Source: Companilactobacillus kimchii DSM 13961 = JCM 10707
Lineage (GTDB): Bacteria; Bacillota; Bacilli; Lactobacillales; Lactobacillaceae
Length of the DNA stretch: 64,000 nucleotides
Direction of reading: 5' to 3'
Assembly: GCF_001435445.1 (NCBI RefSeq)
Contig: NZ_AZDH01000014.1
Span: forward strand, 175,864 to 239,863
Below the pieces are notes generated by a model, which was not told where the DNA came from, ran no database searches, and worked only from the letters and a program-made list of their open reading frames with translations. Positions within the stretch are counted from its first letter, which is position 1, and every line of letters starts with the position of its first letter. This document shows positions 50,294 to 59,798 of this stretch, piece after piece. The position numbers and the translations under genes were made by a program.

Positions 50294-50939
50294 TGTTCAC
50301 TACCTCCCCATTTTTGATAGTTATTTTGTCATGTGCGGCTTCAATTTCTGATTCATCATGTGTTACTCGTAAGATTGTTAACCCACGTTGATTGAATTCT
50401 TTCAACATCGAATGCACGATATTTTTGTTCTCTACATCCAAACCAGCAGTAACCTCATCAGTTATCAACACTTCCGGTGGAAAAATCAAATTACGTAAAA
50501 GAGCAATTCGCTGTTTTTCACCACCAGAAACATCATTGACGCTCTTATCAAGATAGCTTTCATCCAAATTGACCATCTTCAAATACTGTTTAACTTTGGC
50601 CTCATCAAACTCTTTATTACGAACTTCAAAGGGAAATGTTAAATTATCTCGCACCGTTTTACCAAACAAGGTCGGTTGTTGAAAAGCGTAGGAAACTCTT
50701 TGACGGTATTCCGTTGGTTCATAAGAATCAATTGGTTTGCCCTCAAATAGTGCTTTTCCCGATGTTTGACTGATCATTGAAGCTAGAATCCGCATGAAAG
50801 TACTCTTTCCACTCCCTGAAGGTCCCACTACTGTGATGTATTTACCCTTTTCTATTTCTACACTGATATGTTTTAAAATCTCTTTATCTCCAACTTGATA
50901 AGACAAGTCTTGAACATCAAAAATCTTTTCCACAATCAT
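50286..50939 (-). CDS. fetA: FetA-type ABC transporter ATPase
   Basis: ATPase partner of FetB: Walker A GPSGSGKST, Q-loop YAFQQPTLFGK, signature VSGGEKQR and Walker B LITDEVTAGLD are all intact. The start at 50939 (MIVEKIFDVQ) follows AGAGGTGAG and gives about 217 residues; an upstream ATG at 50978 lacks a site. Translationally coupled to fetB. Confidence 0.88.
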   Translation of the reverse strand: MIVEKIFDVQDLSYQVGDKEILKHISVEIEKGKYITVVGPSGSGKSTFMRILASMISQTSGKALFEGKPIDSYEPTEYRQRVSYAFQQPTLFGKTVRDNLTFPFEVRNKEFDEAKVKQYLKMVNLDESYLDKSVNDVSGGEKQRIALLRNLIFPPEVLITDEVTAGLDVENKNIVHSMLKEFNQRGLTILRVTHDESEIEAAHDKITIKNGEVVNNV

Positions 50940-51031
50940 CTCACCTCTCCCACTAATTTTACTGTTAATTATCAACATATTTATCTACAATACATAATAA
51001 TCGGCCTACGAGTGAAATCATAGATAAATAC

Positions 51032-51072
51032 AAAATCTCGACCAATTAACTAACAATTGATCGAGATTCTTT
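51032..51072 (-). terminator. Terminator of the NlpC/P60 gene
   Basis: AATCTCGATCAATT pairs with AATTGGTCGAGATT (51034-51068) and is followed on the minus strand by TTGTATTTAT. It lies 80 bases past the stop codon. Confidence 0.75.
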
Positions 51073-51147
51073 TATTTAGGAAATTGAACACAATTCTATC
51101 CCTATCGATAAAACCGAATTTTATTATTATATCGGATTTATTTCTGA

Positions 51148-52386
51148 TTAAGCAAATACACGTTTGACACCGGCGATGTTCCCGCGTCCTGAATAGATTG
51201 AGTGTACTTGCACAGCGTATGGCCATGATTCAATCATCGTATCACGGTTTAATAAAATTCCCACGTGCCAAATCAAACCAGTCGAGGGATCAGTGTAGAA
51301 AATCAAATCCCCTCTTTGACGATTATTGAAGTCAACCTTTGGCATACGACCATCGCTCCAAAGCATGCGGCTATTCCACTCATTACCCACTTGAGCGTGT
51401 TGAATAGCCGAAACTGGAGCCGGATTAATACCTGAAGCATATAAAGCCTGAGTTACCAGTCCTGAACAGTCAACTCCATATTGTGGTGAACTGGCAGCAC
51501 CGGAGATCCAAGTCTGACCTAAATACTTATATGCCTGATTGATCATTGCTTCAATATGGTCTGATCTTGTACTTGTCTGGTTAGTTTCTAGTGGTGCTAC
51601 GTAAGAATCAATATCATACCAAGAAGACTCTGAGAAGCCCATATTTTCCCACGTAGCTAAGTTAACTACTCCCGTTGCAGGTAATCCTCTGCGAGCTTGG
51701 AAACTTCTGACACTAGCCGCAACCGAACTATCATAGATAGTATGAGCATTGGAATAGCCAAAGTATCTTCTCACTAAATAAACTTTGACACCTTCAACGC
51801 CATTATAAAGATCATATCCAACATTACCCACAGGTTTAATTTGAGTATTTTGAATCCGGAGCCAACTACTTGGATTTTGATAGCCTACTACTGTAGTTGC
51901 ATCATTACTATTGACCCAAATATTATTACCAATTCGATAATAATTTAGACCGCTACTCTGGTCGATCCTATCGTATTTCCATAAGGAATTAGCCACAAAA
52001 TTCTTTTGACCATTACGATAAAAACCATTATCATCATGAGAAAAACTGACACCACCCCAACCATTGATGGCTACTGTTCCAGATTCTCCATGACCGTAAC
52101 TGATAGTTACATCTTTGGCTTCCAAATACTCATCTGTTGCCACACGATAATACGTTTGACCTTGATATATCATCTTTTGATCAGTTACCCAGGAAGTATC
52201 AGCTCCTAATTTTCGATTCTGAATTAGTTCACCATTTTCTGTGTATAACTTTGTTATAGACTTCGTACTGACGATTGCCTGAGAATCAATTTTGGATGTA
52301 TTGGTCGAATCGGCTTTAACACTTTGTGGAGACATCATTAATAAAGCTAAACCACAAACAAAAGCAATTTTGATTTTGTTACTCAT
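51148..52386 (-). CDS. Secreted NlpC/P60 peptidoglycan endopeptidase
   Basis: Exported cell-wall hydrolase of 412 residues. A signal peptide spans about 1-26 (IAFVCGLALLMMSPQSVKA). Residues 40-165 hold two SLAP/SH3-like wall-binding modules (KLYTENGELIQNRKLGADTSW; YRNGQKNFVANSLWKYDRI). A PG_binding_1 module follows at about 215-250 (VRSFQARRGLPATGVVNLATW), then the NlpC/P60 domain with Cys307 (YGVDCSGL), His374 (IWHVGIL) and His395. It probably cuts the peptide stem. A monocistronic gene. Confidence 0.92.
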   Translation of the reverse strand: MSNKIKIAFVCGLALLMMSPQSVKADSTNTSKIDSQAIVSTKSITKLYTENGELIQNRKLGADTSWVTDQKMIYQGQTYYRVATDEYLEAKDVTISYGHGESGTVAINGWGGVSFSHDDNGFYRNGQKNFVANSLWKYDRIDQSSGLNYYRIGNNIWVNSNDATTVVGYQNPSSWLRIQNTQIKPVGNVGYDLYNGVEGVKVYLVRRYFGYSNAHTIYDSSVAASVRSFQARRGLPATGVVNLATWENMGFSESSWYDIDSYVAPLETNQTSTRSDHIEAMINQAYKYLGQTWISGAASSPQYGVDCSGLVTQALYASGINPAPVSAIQHAQVGNEWNSRMLWSDGRMPKVDFNNRQRGDLIFYTDPSTGLIWHVGILLNRDTMIESWPYAVQVHSIYSGRGNIAGVKRVFA

Positions 52387-52566
52387 TTGTCTGTACCTCT
52401 TCCTTAAAAATAATGGGATTTATTAATTTATATCCGTATAATTTTTTTCGTAATAAATTTAACATCATATTTAATATTACTTAAATATTTAGGCGTCATT
52501 TTGATAGACGTTTTGTCTCCGTGATATAGTTCTACTGCTGCTGTTGCTGGGATAGGTGTTCTATTG

Positions 52567-52739
52567 CCGTCTTCCACAAAAATTGGGAATACCTTGGAAC
52601 GCCATGGGCACGATTTGAAACTAATAATCTTACACTTTGTGCAAGATTATGGATTTCCAAAGTCGGCCTCATTGTAAGTGGCAAAGCCACTAACAATGAT
52701 TTCATGGCTGAAGGCATTCCCAATTTTTGTTCCAGACTA
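52567..52739 (-). repeat. Palindromic repeat family, full copy (173 bp)
   Basis: Read on the minus strand it begins TAGTCTGGAACAAAAATTG and ends GTGGAAGACGG. Internal stem-loop 1 is CATTGTTAGTGGC/GCCACTTACAATG, stem-loop 2 is AATCTTGCAC-AAA-GTGTAAGATT, and the core CGTGCCCATGGCGTTCCA follows. It is the closest relative of the copy at 53001. Confidence 0.88.
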
Positions 52740-53000
52740 AAGAGTATTTCAATTTTTAATCTGAGAAAAATGATTTGTTTTCTTTCAATTTATAACATTC
52801 TTTCTATACCAATATTTCCAAATTGAAGTTAATTTTATTACATACACTTCGATATGGATTACTTTCTTATCTCCTTCTCATTAACATCCATATCACCTCC
52901 GAATTGCAAAAAACGACCAACACCATTTCTTTCTCAATTATGATTAGTTCTCCACTTCATCCACACAATATACACATCCATTCCAAATAGAACCGTTCAC

Positions 53001-53174
53001 TAGTCTGGAGTAAAAGTTGAAAATGCGGTCAGCTGTGAAATCATTGTTAGCGGCTTTGCCGGTTACAATGAGGCCGGACTTGAAGATCCATTATTTTGCA
53101 CGAAGTGTGAAATAATTAGCTTCAAGCCGTGCCCACAGCGTTCCACCAGCATTTTCAACTTTTACGGAAGACGG
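53001..53174 (+). repeat. Palindromic repeat family, full copy (174 bp)
   Basis: Begins TAGTCTGGAGTAAAAGTTG and ends ACGGAAGACGG. Stem-loop 1 is CATTGTTAGCGGC/GCCGGTTACAATG, stem-loop 2 TTATTTTGCAC-GAA-GTGTGAAATAA, and the core CGTGCCCACAGCGTTCCA lies near the right end. Outer arms AAAAGTTGAAAATGC/GCATTTTCAACTTTT close the structure. Confidence 0.88.
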
Positions 53175-53188
53175 CATTTTACACCAAC

Positions 53189-53247
53189 AAAAAATAGCAC
53201 CCACTAGGTTTACGAATATACGTATTCCCAATAGATGCCATTATTTT
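53189..53247 (-). terminator. Terminator of the MarR-MFS-DUF4811 operon
   Basis: A long imperfect stem on the minus strand (GCATCTATTGGG against CCTAGTGGGTGC, with an outer AATA/TATT and a bulge) is followed by TTTTTTG. It lies about 20 bases after the stop codon. Confidence 0.75.
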
Positions 53248-53264
53248 TTGTCCCACAAGGAACT

Positions 53265-53996
53265 TTATTTTTGATTCTTAATTTCTTGAATTAGCTTAGC
53301 TTGTGCTTCGGCTTTAAATTCTTTTTGAGCCTGTTGGATAACTTTCTTTTGCTCAACTGATGTCATAGTTGGATTTGCTTGCATTGCTTTGGCTACTGCT
53401 GCCTTCACATAAGCTTGTCCTTCTTGCTTCATTTGAGCCTTAAAAGTCTTACTCTTCATTTTCTTTTGTAGTTGACTAGCTTGTGTTGTTGTCAAAACTA
53501 ACCAATCATTGCCGACTTTAAAGGTATTTGTTTGTTTAACAAATTCTTTGTCGTTATCAGAAATTCCAAAGAGGAATGAATAGAAACCATTTTTGTATTC
53601 CCAACGTGTTGTTTTCTTTGTTAATGTAGCAGCTGAATAATTTCCAGTCTTGACTACGTTTTTAACATTTACATCAACTTTAGTTGTTTGTGGTTTCTTA
53701 GCTTTAGCAGTTTCAGGAGTACGGTAAACATAAACACTTTCTTTGCCACTTGTGCCTAGCTTCTTCTCTAAAAGTAAGTTAGATCCTTTTTGAACGGATT
53801 GAATCTGATAATTCTTTTCGGTAGTTACTTTTTCCATTCCAAAATGACCATATTCATTTGAAATCAAAAGTACCAAACTTATGATAAACAGAGCGATGAA
53901 TGTGAATGATAATCCATATCCAACTTTTTTATTCTTTAAAAAGACGGCGAAGAAATATGCTAATCCTGCACAGATTAAAATTGTAATTAAAATCAT
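53265..53996 (-). CDS. DUF4811 membrane-anchored protein
   Basis: 243 residues: two hydrophobic segments at about 1-18 and 27-46, then an extracellular domain rich in Lys/Thr with a C-terminal Ala/Gln/Lys helical region. It resembles the DUF4811 proteins that follow DHA2 drug pumps in lactobacilli; function unknown. It overlaps the MFS gene by one base, so it is probably an accessory to that pump. Confidence 0.8.
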   Translation of the reverse strand: MILITILICAGLAYFFAVFLKNKKVGYGLSFTFIALFIISLVLLISNEYGHFGMEKVTTEKNYQIQSVQKGSNLLLEKKLGTSGKESVYVYRTPETAKAKKPQTTKVDVNVKNVVKTGNYSAATLTKKTTRWEYKNGFYSFLFGISDNDKEFVKQTNTFKVGNDWLVLTTTQASQLQKKMKSKTFKAQMKQEGQAYVKAAVAKAMQANPTMTSVEQKKVIQQAQKEFKAEAQAKLIQEIKNQK

Positions 53997-55501
53997 TATT
54001 CTTCACCTGCCAATTCTGTTTTCTTCAATTGATCGGTATCGATTGTCTTTGATTTGGCACTGCCCTTAACCATAAATGTGATCAAGAAACCAATTAAACA
54101 AAAGACAATAGCGACAGCAAAGGCTGCGTGATATCCACTCAATGTAGCATTGAAGAATTTATCTTTATATTCTAATGGTGTTGCTTTAAGAATGGCATGT
54201 CCTGGTTTTAAGTTGTTTGTAACATTAGTCAAGACACTGACCAAAATAGCTGTACCCATAGAACTGAAAACTTGTCTAACGGTATTATTAACGGCTGTAC
54301 CATGACTCATCAAGTTGAATGGCAATGCATTCATACCATCAGTTGTAACTGGCATCAAGACCATTGAAATACCAAACATACGAATCATGTATAGCACAAC
54401 GATATCTAAAACAGGTGTGCTTTTTGTTAGGAATAAGAATGGAATTGTACCGGCTGTTAATAAGAACATACCCATACGTGCCAAATCTTTTGGTCCATAT
54501 TTATCAAAAGCATTACCTGTAATTGGACTCATAACACCAATCATCAAGGCACCTGGTAGTAAGGTTAATCCTGAATGGAAAGCTGACATACCTTTAACGA
54601 TTTGTAGGTACAATGGAAGCACCATTTCAACCCCGACCATGGCCATATTAGTAACTGATGACAAAGCGGCCGCAATCGCGAATTTCTTTTCTGTGAAAAC
54701 ACGTAATTCCAAGAATGGTGTATCCATATGTAATTGGCGATAACCAAATAGTAGGATGAAAATAATACCAACAACAATTGAGCCAATAACTTTCATTGAA
54801 CCCCAACCATCATCACCAACAGATGAGAAACCATAAAGAATGGCACCAAAACCAAGTGTTGATTCAATTAATGAAAGCACGTCTAATTTAGTACGACGTG
54901 TTTTGATAACTGGACGCATAAAGAAGAATGCCAAAATCAAAACGATAATGACAATAGGGATGATCATTCCGAAAAGTTGTCTCCATGAAGAGTTATCAAT
55001 AATAAAACCTGAAAGTGTAGGTCCAATAGCTGGAGCAAGTCCAATAACTAAACCACCTAGACCCATGGCAGCACCACGTTGGTTAGCTGGGAAGATTGAT
55101 AACATAACCACTTGCATAAGTGGCATTGTAATACCAACACCGACAGCTTGAATCAAACGTCCAGCCAAGATAGTACCGAAGTTTGGCGCCGTAAAACACA
55201 TAATTGTACCGACTAAGAAAGTCGACATTGCGATAATATACAAAATCTTTGTACTAAAATTGTTACTTAACCAAGCAGTAACAGGAATCATAATTCCGTT
55301 AACCATCAAAAATCCAGTCGTTAACCATTGAACGTCGGAAGTAGTAACACTAAATTCCTTCATCAAGGTTGGAAAGGCTGTGGTTAAAATTGTACCGTTT
55401 AAAACAGTACAGAATGTACCAACAAGAAGCACTAAAACCAAAAGATTACGGTTAAAGGGGTTCCCATGTGCATCCACAATTGCTTTATCATTATTCGCCA
55501 T
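53996..55501 (-). CDS. DHA2-family MFS multidrug transporter (LmrB/EmrB-like)
   Basis: 501 residues with about 14 transmembrane helices; LNGTILTTAFPTLMKEFSVTTSDVQWLTTGFLM (TM1 region), AGRLIQAVGVGITMPLM and GPTLSGFIID (motif C) mark a proton-drug antiporter of the EmrB/QacA type. The substrate is unknown. It lies between a MarR regulator and a DUF4811 gene in one operon. Confidence 0.88.
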   Translation of the reverse strand: MANNDKAIVDAHGNPFNRNLLVLVLLVGTFCTVLNGTILTTAFPTLMKEFSVTTSDVQWLTTGFLMVNGIMIPVTAWLSNNFSTKILYIIAMSTFLVGTIMCFTAPNFGTILAGRLIQAVGVGITMPLMQVVMLSIFPANQRGAAMGLGGLVIGLAPAIGPTLSGFIIDNSSWRQLFGMIIPIVIIVLILAFFFMRPVIKTRRTKLDVLSLIESTLGFGAILYGFSSVGDDGWGSMKVIGSIVVGIIFILLFGYRQLHMDTPFLELRVFTEKKFAIAAALSSVTNMAMVGVEMVLPLYLQIVKGMSAFHSGLTLLPGALMIGVMSPITGNAFDKYGPKDLARMGMFLLTAGTIPFLFLTKSTPVLDIVVLYMIRMFGISMVLMPVTTDGMNALPFNLMSHGTAVNNTVRQVFSSMGTAILVSVLTNVTNNLKPGHAILKATPLEYKDKFFNATLSGYHAAFAVAIVFCLIGFLITFMVKGSAKSKTIDTDQLKKTELAGEE

Positions 55502-55527
55502 AATAACAAAAATTCCTCTTCTCTATA

Positions 55528-55965
55528 TTATTTAGAAGGTATTTCGATGTCATCAAGGTTCTTGTAAACCTTCATCAAAATACTCTCTAATTCTGTTTGT
55601 TCCTCAGAAGTTATGCCTTTAAAGATTGCATCATTACTCTCGCTGAATGCCTTACGCACTTCACCATAAAGCTCTGAACCTGCTTCAGTAATGCTAACAA
55701 TCTTCTTACGACGATTATTAGGATCAGCATGCCGGGATACGAATCCGCGATCCTCAAGTTTTTTTAACGAACGGGCAATACTGGCACCATCAAATAATGT
55801 GATTTCACCAATCTTATCCTGACTACATTCATGTCTCTTATAGACAATGGCTAGCAAAATACTTTCAAAAGCATTCAAATCTTCTTTTTTCAAATAACTA
55901 GCCGCGATTCGTTTCCTGATCATCGTGTATCTCATCACGAAACCAATCAAATTATAGTCATCCAT
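55528..55965 (-). CDS. MarR-family transcriptional regulator
   Basis: 145-residue winged-helix repressor: CSQDKIGEITLFDGASIARSLKKLEDRGFVSRHADPNNRRKKIVSIT is the DNA-binding helix and wing. It is the first gene of the efflux operon (26 bases from the MFS gene), so it probably autoregulates and controls the pump. No clear palindromic operator was found just upstream. Confidence 0.88.
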   Translation of the reverse strand: MDDYNLIGFVMRYTMIRKRIAASYLKKEDLNAFESILLAIVYKRHECSQDKIGEITLFDGASIARSLKKLEDRGFVSRHADPNNRRKKIVSITEAGSELYGEVRKAFSESNDAIFKGITSEEQTELESILMKVYKNLDDIEIPSK

Positions 55966-56015
55966 AAATCTACCTCATTTTCTTCAAAAAAAACTTTAAT
56001 TTTTTTAGAACAAAA

Positions 56016-56068
56016 AATATGCTACACCCGACTCTTGATAAAATCAAGAGTTAAGTGCAGCATTTTTC
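56016..56068. terminator. Terminator of trpS
   Basis: A long stem (ATGCTGCACTTAACTCTTGAT against ATCAAGAGTCGGGTGTAGCAT, as read on the minus strand) is followed by ATTTTTTG, between the trpS stop codon and the MarR gene. Confidence 0.88.
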
Positions 56069-56095
56069 TGTAAAAACGTTTTTAATTTTCAGAAA

Positions 56096-57112
56096 CTAGT
56101 CGAAATAGTTAACACCGATTGCTTTTCTAACTTCTGTTAAAGTTTGATTAGCAACGATGTTGGCGTTGTCACTACCCTTTTTAAGAATATCGTAAACACC
56201 AGGAATATCTTTTTCATATTCAGCACGACGATTGCGGATTGGTTCTAGAATTTCTTGTAGAACATCATTCAAATAACGTTTTACTTTAACATCGCCCAAA
56301 CCACCAGCTTGATATTGTGCCCTTAATTCGGCAATCTTATCTGTATCCGTACCGAAAGCATCTAAGTATGTGAAGACAGTGTTGCCTTCAATTTTACCTG
56401 GATCTTCAACATGTATATGATCTGGATCAGTATACATAGACATAACCTTCTTAGTTACAACATCAGCAGGATCTGACAAGTAAATACAATTACCTAGTGA
56501 CTTACTCATTTTGGCGTTACCATCGATACCAGGCAATCTACCTTGGCCTTTAGGTGGGAAGACACCTTGAGGTTCAACCAATGTGTCAACGTTATAAGTA
56601 TTATTGAAAGTACGAACTATTTCGCGAGCTTGTTCCATCATTGGTTCTTGATCATCACCAACAGGAACTGTATCGGCTTTAAAAGCTGTAATATCAGCCG
56701 TTTGACTAACTGGATATGTTAAGAATCCAGCAGGAATACTTTGTCCAAAACTCTTTTGTTGAATCTCTGATTTAACAGTAGGATTTCTTTCCAAACGAGA
56801 AACAGAAACAAGGTCAAGGTAGTACATTGTCAATTCATTTAGTGCAGGGATTTGTGATTGTACTAAAATATTAGTTTTGCTAGGATCGATTCCTACAGAA
56901 AGATAATCAAGTGCAACTTGAATCAAACTGTTACGAACCTTTTCTGGATTTCTAGCATTGTCAGTGAAGGCTTGCATATCAGCAATCATGACAAACATTT
57001 TGTATTTGCCTTCATTTTGAAGTTTCACACGGTTCTTCAATGAACCTAAATAATGTCCAATGTGCAACTTACCTGTGGGACGATCCCCTGTCAAAATAGT
57101 ATTTGTTTTCAT
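56096..57112 (-). CDS. trpS: Tryptophanyl-tRNA synthetase
   Basis: Charges tRNA-Trp. Class I motifs: GDRPTGKLHIGHYLGSL (residues 9-25; HIGH present) and AKMSKSLGN (KMSKS loop). It has 338 residues; family members are typically 330-345. Upstream is a T-box leader, so expression should rise when tRNA-Trp is uncharged. Confidence 0.97.
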   Translation of the reverse strand: MKTNTILTGDRPTGKLHIGHYLGSLKNRVKLQNEGKYKMFVMIADMQAFTDNARNPEKVRNSLIQVALDYLSVGIDPSKTNILVQSQIPALNELTMYYLDLVSVSRLERNPTVKSEIQQKSFGQSIPAGFLTYPVSQTADITAFKADTVPVGDDQEPMMEQAREIVRTFNNTYNVDTLVEPQGVFPPKGQGRLPGIDGNAKMSKSLGNCIYLSDPADVVTKKVMSMYTDPDHIHVEDPGKIEGNTVFTYLDAFGTDTDKIAELRAQYQAGGLGDVKVKRYLNDVLQEILEPIRNRRAEYEKDIPGVYDILKKGSDNANIVANQTLTEVRKAIGVNYFD

Positions 57113-57173
57113 ATTTTTCCTCCTGGATTCATTAATGCAAAAACATTTTTGAGGTGGTATAATGACTCTCCAT

Positions 57174-57420
57174 AAAAAAAGCGCCCTATTATATTAATAA
57201 TAGGACGCTTAAACGTGGTGCCACCTGTTTTGTAGAGTATACTCTACCACTCAAAGTTATAAGGTAACTAGCCATACCCATTTCCCAAAACAAGGTTGAT
57301 AACTTTTTCAGCCATGAAGTTATTCTCTAATAGCAACTACTTGAATTAGTACTCAAAAATGCTTATGCTTTAATGTACTCTAATTGCTATTAGCATAATT
57401 AAAAAACAACAAATTGTCAA
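57174..57420 (-). promoter_or_regulatory. T-box leader and promoter of trpS
   Basis: A promoter with perfect TTGACA (57415-57420), 17-base spacing and TATGCT (57392-57397) starts a leader of about 210 nt. It contains the T-box AGGTGGCACCACG (57214-57226), which pairs with the uncharged tRNA acceptor end. It ends in a terminator, AAGCGTCCTATTAT/ATAATAGGGCGCTT, followed by a T-run (57174-57210). A stem-loop at about 57320-57394 could be stem I. The UGG specifier codon could not be placed with confidence. Confidence 0.88.
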
Positions 57421-57434
57421 CGAGAGGTATTTTA

Positions 57435-59708
57435 ATGACGATCAATCAATCCAAAGAATCAGAACAAAAGCGCGTCGATCAAGTTGCCGGAAAAATCGAA
57501 CGACAGATTGAACGTGTTGATGCCAGTATCGCACAGGCACACAAAGAAACTAGCCGTATCGAACGTAATTACGGTGAAAATACCAAAGTTAATACCACTG
57601 AAGTCGATGACCAAATGGAAACTAACGCTTCCGTTCAACAACAGAAACAATTGGTGGCTTTAGCTGTCGAAAACGAAAATATCTTGAATTCAAATCGTCT
57701 CAAGTTAGAAAATCTTCAAGGTTCTCCCTACTTTGGACGAATTGATATTGTCGAAGATGGTGAAGAGGATACGCTTTATATAGGTACTTCTACACTCCAA
57801 GACGACGATGGCGAATTCTTAATTTACGATTGGCGAGCTCCTATTTCTGGTATCTATTATAACGGTACTTTAGGAAACGTTACTTATCCTACTCCTAATG
57901 GTACTGCCGAAGTTGAATTGAAGAAAAAGCGTCAATTCCAAATTGTCCACAATAAGATTCGAAACATGTTCGATACTAATGAAACTGTTGGTGATGAAAT
58001 TCTTCAATCAGTTTTAAGCGAATATAGCGATGAATATCTAAAAAGTATAGTCGCAACCATTCAGCATGAACAAAATATTATTATTCGTGACGTCCGTTCC
58101 GATGTTCTTTTAGTTCAAGGTGTAGCCGGATCAGGTAAAACTTCAGCCATATTGCAACGTGTCGCTTACCTGCTTTATCACAGTCGTACAACAATGAATG
58201 CCGATAATATTGTTCTCTTTTCACCTAACAAATTATTCAGTAATTATATTTCTGAAGTCCTTCCTAGTTTGGGTGAACGAAATATGCGTCAAGTTACTCT
58301 CAATGAATTTATTTCACTCCGTCTAACAGGTGTTCAAGTAGAAACACTCTTTGAACGTTATGAAAAGGATGAACGCAATTTACCAGAAACCACTATCAAG
58401 ATGCGTTTATACAAAGAAAGTGGCGACTTCCTAGAACATTTGGAACAATTAGAAGACGATCACCGTGAGCATACGCCATACTTCGAAGACATTATTTTTG
58501 AAGGTAAGCCATTTTTCACCGGTGATGAAATTTCTGAAATTTATCAAAGTACTAATCCGGCTTATCATATCCCCGACCGTTTTCTGAAAACTAAGAATAC
58601 TTTGATTAAACGTCTCCAAAGAAGAATTCACGAGGATCGAAATGAAGATTGGGTTCAAGCCGAAATCGATAACTTATCTGATGAGGATTTTCAACAAATC
58701 ATTACAGACCACAATATTGAGGAATCAGCTAACCAACGTGAAATTATTGCTGAAGAGTTTTTGCGTGAACGATATGCACCAATTTACAACGCCTTACTCA
58801 ATAACTACTTCTTTAATCCTTACAAGGAGTACCTTTTCTTACTTAATAAGATGCAGCAAAATTTAGTTTCTGACAGTATTTGGCAAACTATGATTGAATC
58901 AATTGATAACCAAATTGAAGCTCATAAATTAAACCTCAGCGACTCAGTTGCTATTCTCTATTTAAGAGACTTCATTACCGATGGTGGTATCAATCATGCT
59001 ATTCAGCACATCTTCATTGATGAGGTTCAAGATTACACAATGGCCCAGTTAAAATACATCTCCCATGCCTTTCCTAACGCTAAAATGACTCTGTTAGGTG
59101 ATCGTTCACAAGATGTTTTGACTAGCTCCTATCGTAAAAATGATTTAGTCACTGAAGTTAACGAATTGTTCAAAAAGAAACGTATCACTACCATAACTTT
59201 GAATCAGAGTTACCGTTCAACCGCTGAAATAACTAACTTTGCTAAGAAACTATTGCCAAACGGTGATGAAGTCAAAGCCTTCTCTCGTCAAGGTGAAGAT
59301 CCTGTTATCAAAGTTTTCAACGATGATGGTTATTATCAAGGTTTGAAAGAAACGGCTAAAGAATTAAACAAGAAATATGATACTGTTGCGATTCTAGCCC
59401 GTAATCAAGCTCAAGCTGAACAGATTTATACCCATTTCAGTGATGAATCTATCGTTACATTAGTTGACGCTGACTTCCGTTCCATTCCTAAGGGAATTCT
59501 AATTTTACCAATCTATTTGGCTAAAGGACTGGAATTCGACGCCGTTATTGGTCACGACATTTCAGCTAAAAATTATCCGGATCTCCGTAGTACCGATGTG
59601 CTTTACACGATTTGTACTCGGGCAATGCATAGTTTAACTCTGTGTGTTGATGGTGAATTGTCACCCCTACTTCAAAAAGAACCTCAAAAATTAATTTCTG
59701 AAAACTAA
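57435..59708 (+). CDS. helD: RNA polymerase recycling motor HelD
   Basis: UvrD-like superfamily-1 ATPase (about 757 residues) that removes and recycles stalled RNA polymerase. An N-terminal coiled coil (about 1-90) enters the polymerase channel. Walker A GVAGSGKTS is at 229-237, IFIDEVQDYT is motif II, LNQSYRST motif IV and AKGLEFDAVIG motif V. The start at ATG 57435 has GAGAGG; an in-frame TTG at 57414 has none. It is divergent from trpS, whose -35 lies 15 bases upstream of this ATG. Confidence 0.92.
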   Translation: MTINQSKESEQKRVDQVAGKIERQIERVDASIAQAHKETSRIERNYGENTKVNTTEVDDQMETNASVQQQKQLVALAVENENILNSNRLKLENLQGSPYFGRIDIVEDGEEDTLYIGTSTLQDDDGEFLIYDWRAPISGIYYNGTLGNVTYPTPNGTAEVELKKKRQFQIVHNKIRNMFDTNETVGDEILQSVLSEYSDEYLKSIVATIQHEQNIIIRDVRSDVLLVQGVAGSGKTSAILQRVAYLLYHSRTTMNADNIVLFSPNKLFSNYISEVLPSLGERNMRQVTLNEFISLRLTGVQVETLFERYEKDERNLPETTIKMRLYKESGDFLEHLEQLEDDHREHTPYFEDIIFEGKPFFTGDEISEIYQSTNPAYHIPDRFLKTKNTLIKRLQRRIHEDRNEDWVQAEIDNLSDEDFQQIITDHNIEESANQREIIAEEFLRERYAPIYNALLNNYFFNPYKEYLFLLNKMQQNLVSDSIWQTMIESIDNQIEAHKLNLSDSVAILYLRDFITDGGINHAIQHIFIDEVQDYTMAQLKYISHAFPNAKMTLLGDRSQDVLTSSYRKNDLVTEVNELFKKKRITTITLNQSYRSTAEITNFAKKLLPNGDEVKAFSRQGEDPVIKVFNDDGYYQGLKETAKELNKKYDTVAILARNQAQAEQIYTHFSDESIVTLVDADFRSIPKGILILPIYLAKGLEFDAVIGHDISAKNYPDLRSTDVLYTICTRAMHSLTLCVDGELSPLLQKEPQKLISEN

Positions 59709-59719
59709 TTTTAGGTAAT

Positions 59720-59755
59720 ATAAAAAGTCGACCTTGGTTTGGTCGACTTTTTTGA
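59720..59755 (+). terminator. Terminator of helD
   Basis: AAAAAGTCGACC and GGTCGACTTTTTT pair around TTGGTTT, shortly after the helD stop codon. Confidence 0.92.
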
Positions 59756-59798
59756 TGTTCTTTTTTAGATAACCAATGTGCCTGACAATATAGTAGAA

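Larger units (their letters stand above)
52387..53264. other. 878-base non-coding region with two inverted repeat copies
   Basis: No gene is supported. Two full repeat copies in opposite orientations (52567-52739 minus, 53001-53174 plus) are separated by about 260 AT-rich bases. A terminator hairpin ends the region next to the DUF4811 gene. The first 140 bases presumably hold the promoter of the NlpC/P60 gene. Confidence 0.85.

Noticed and set aside
52532-52723. Open frame of 63 codons on the minus strand
   Set aside because: It lies almost wholly inside a copy of the non-coding repeat family; the other copies do not keep the frame, and no ribosome-binding site is present.
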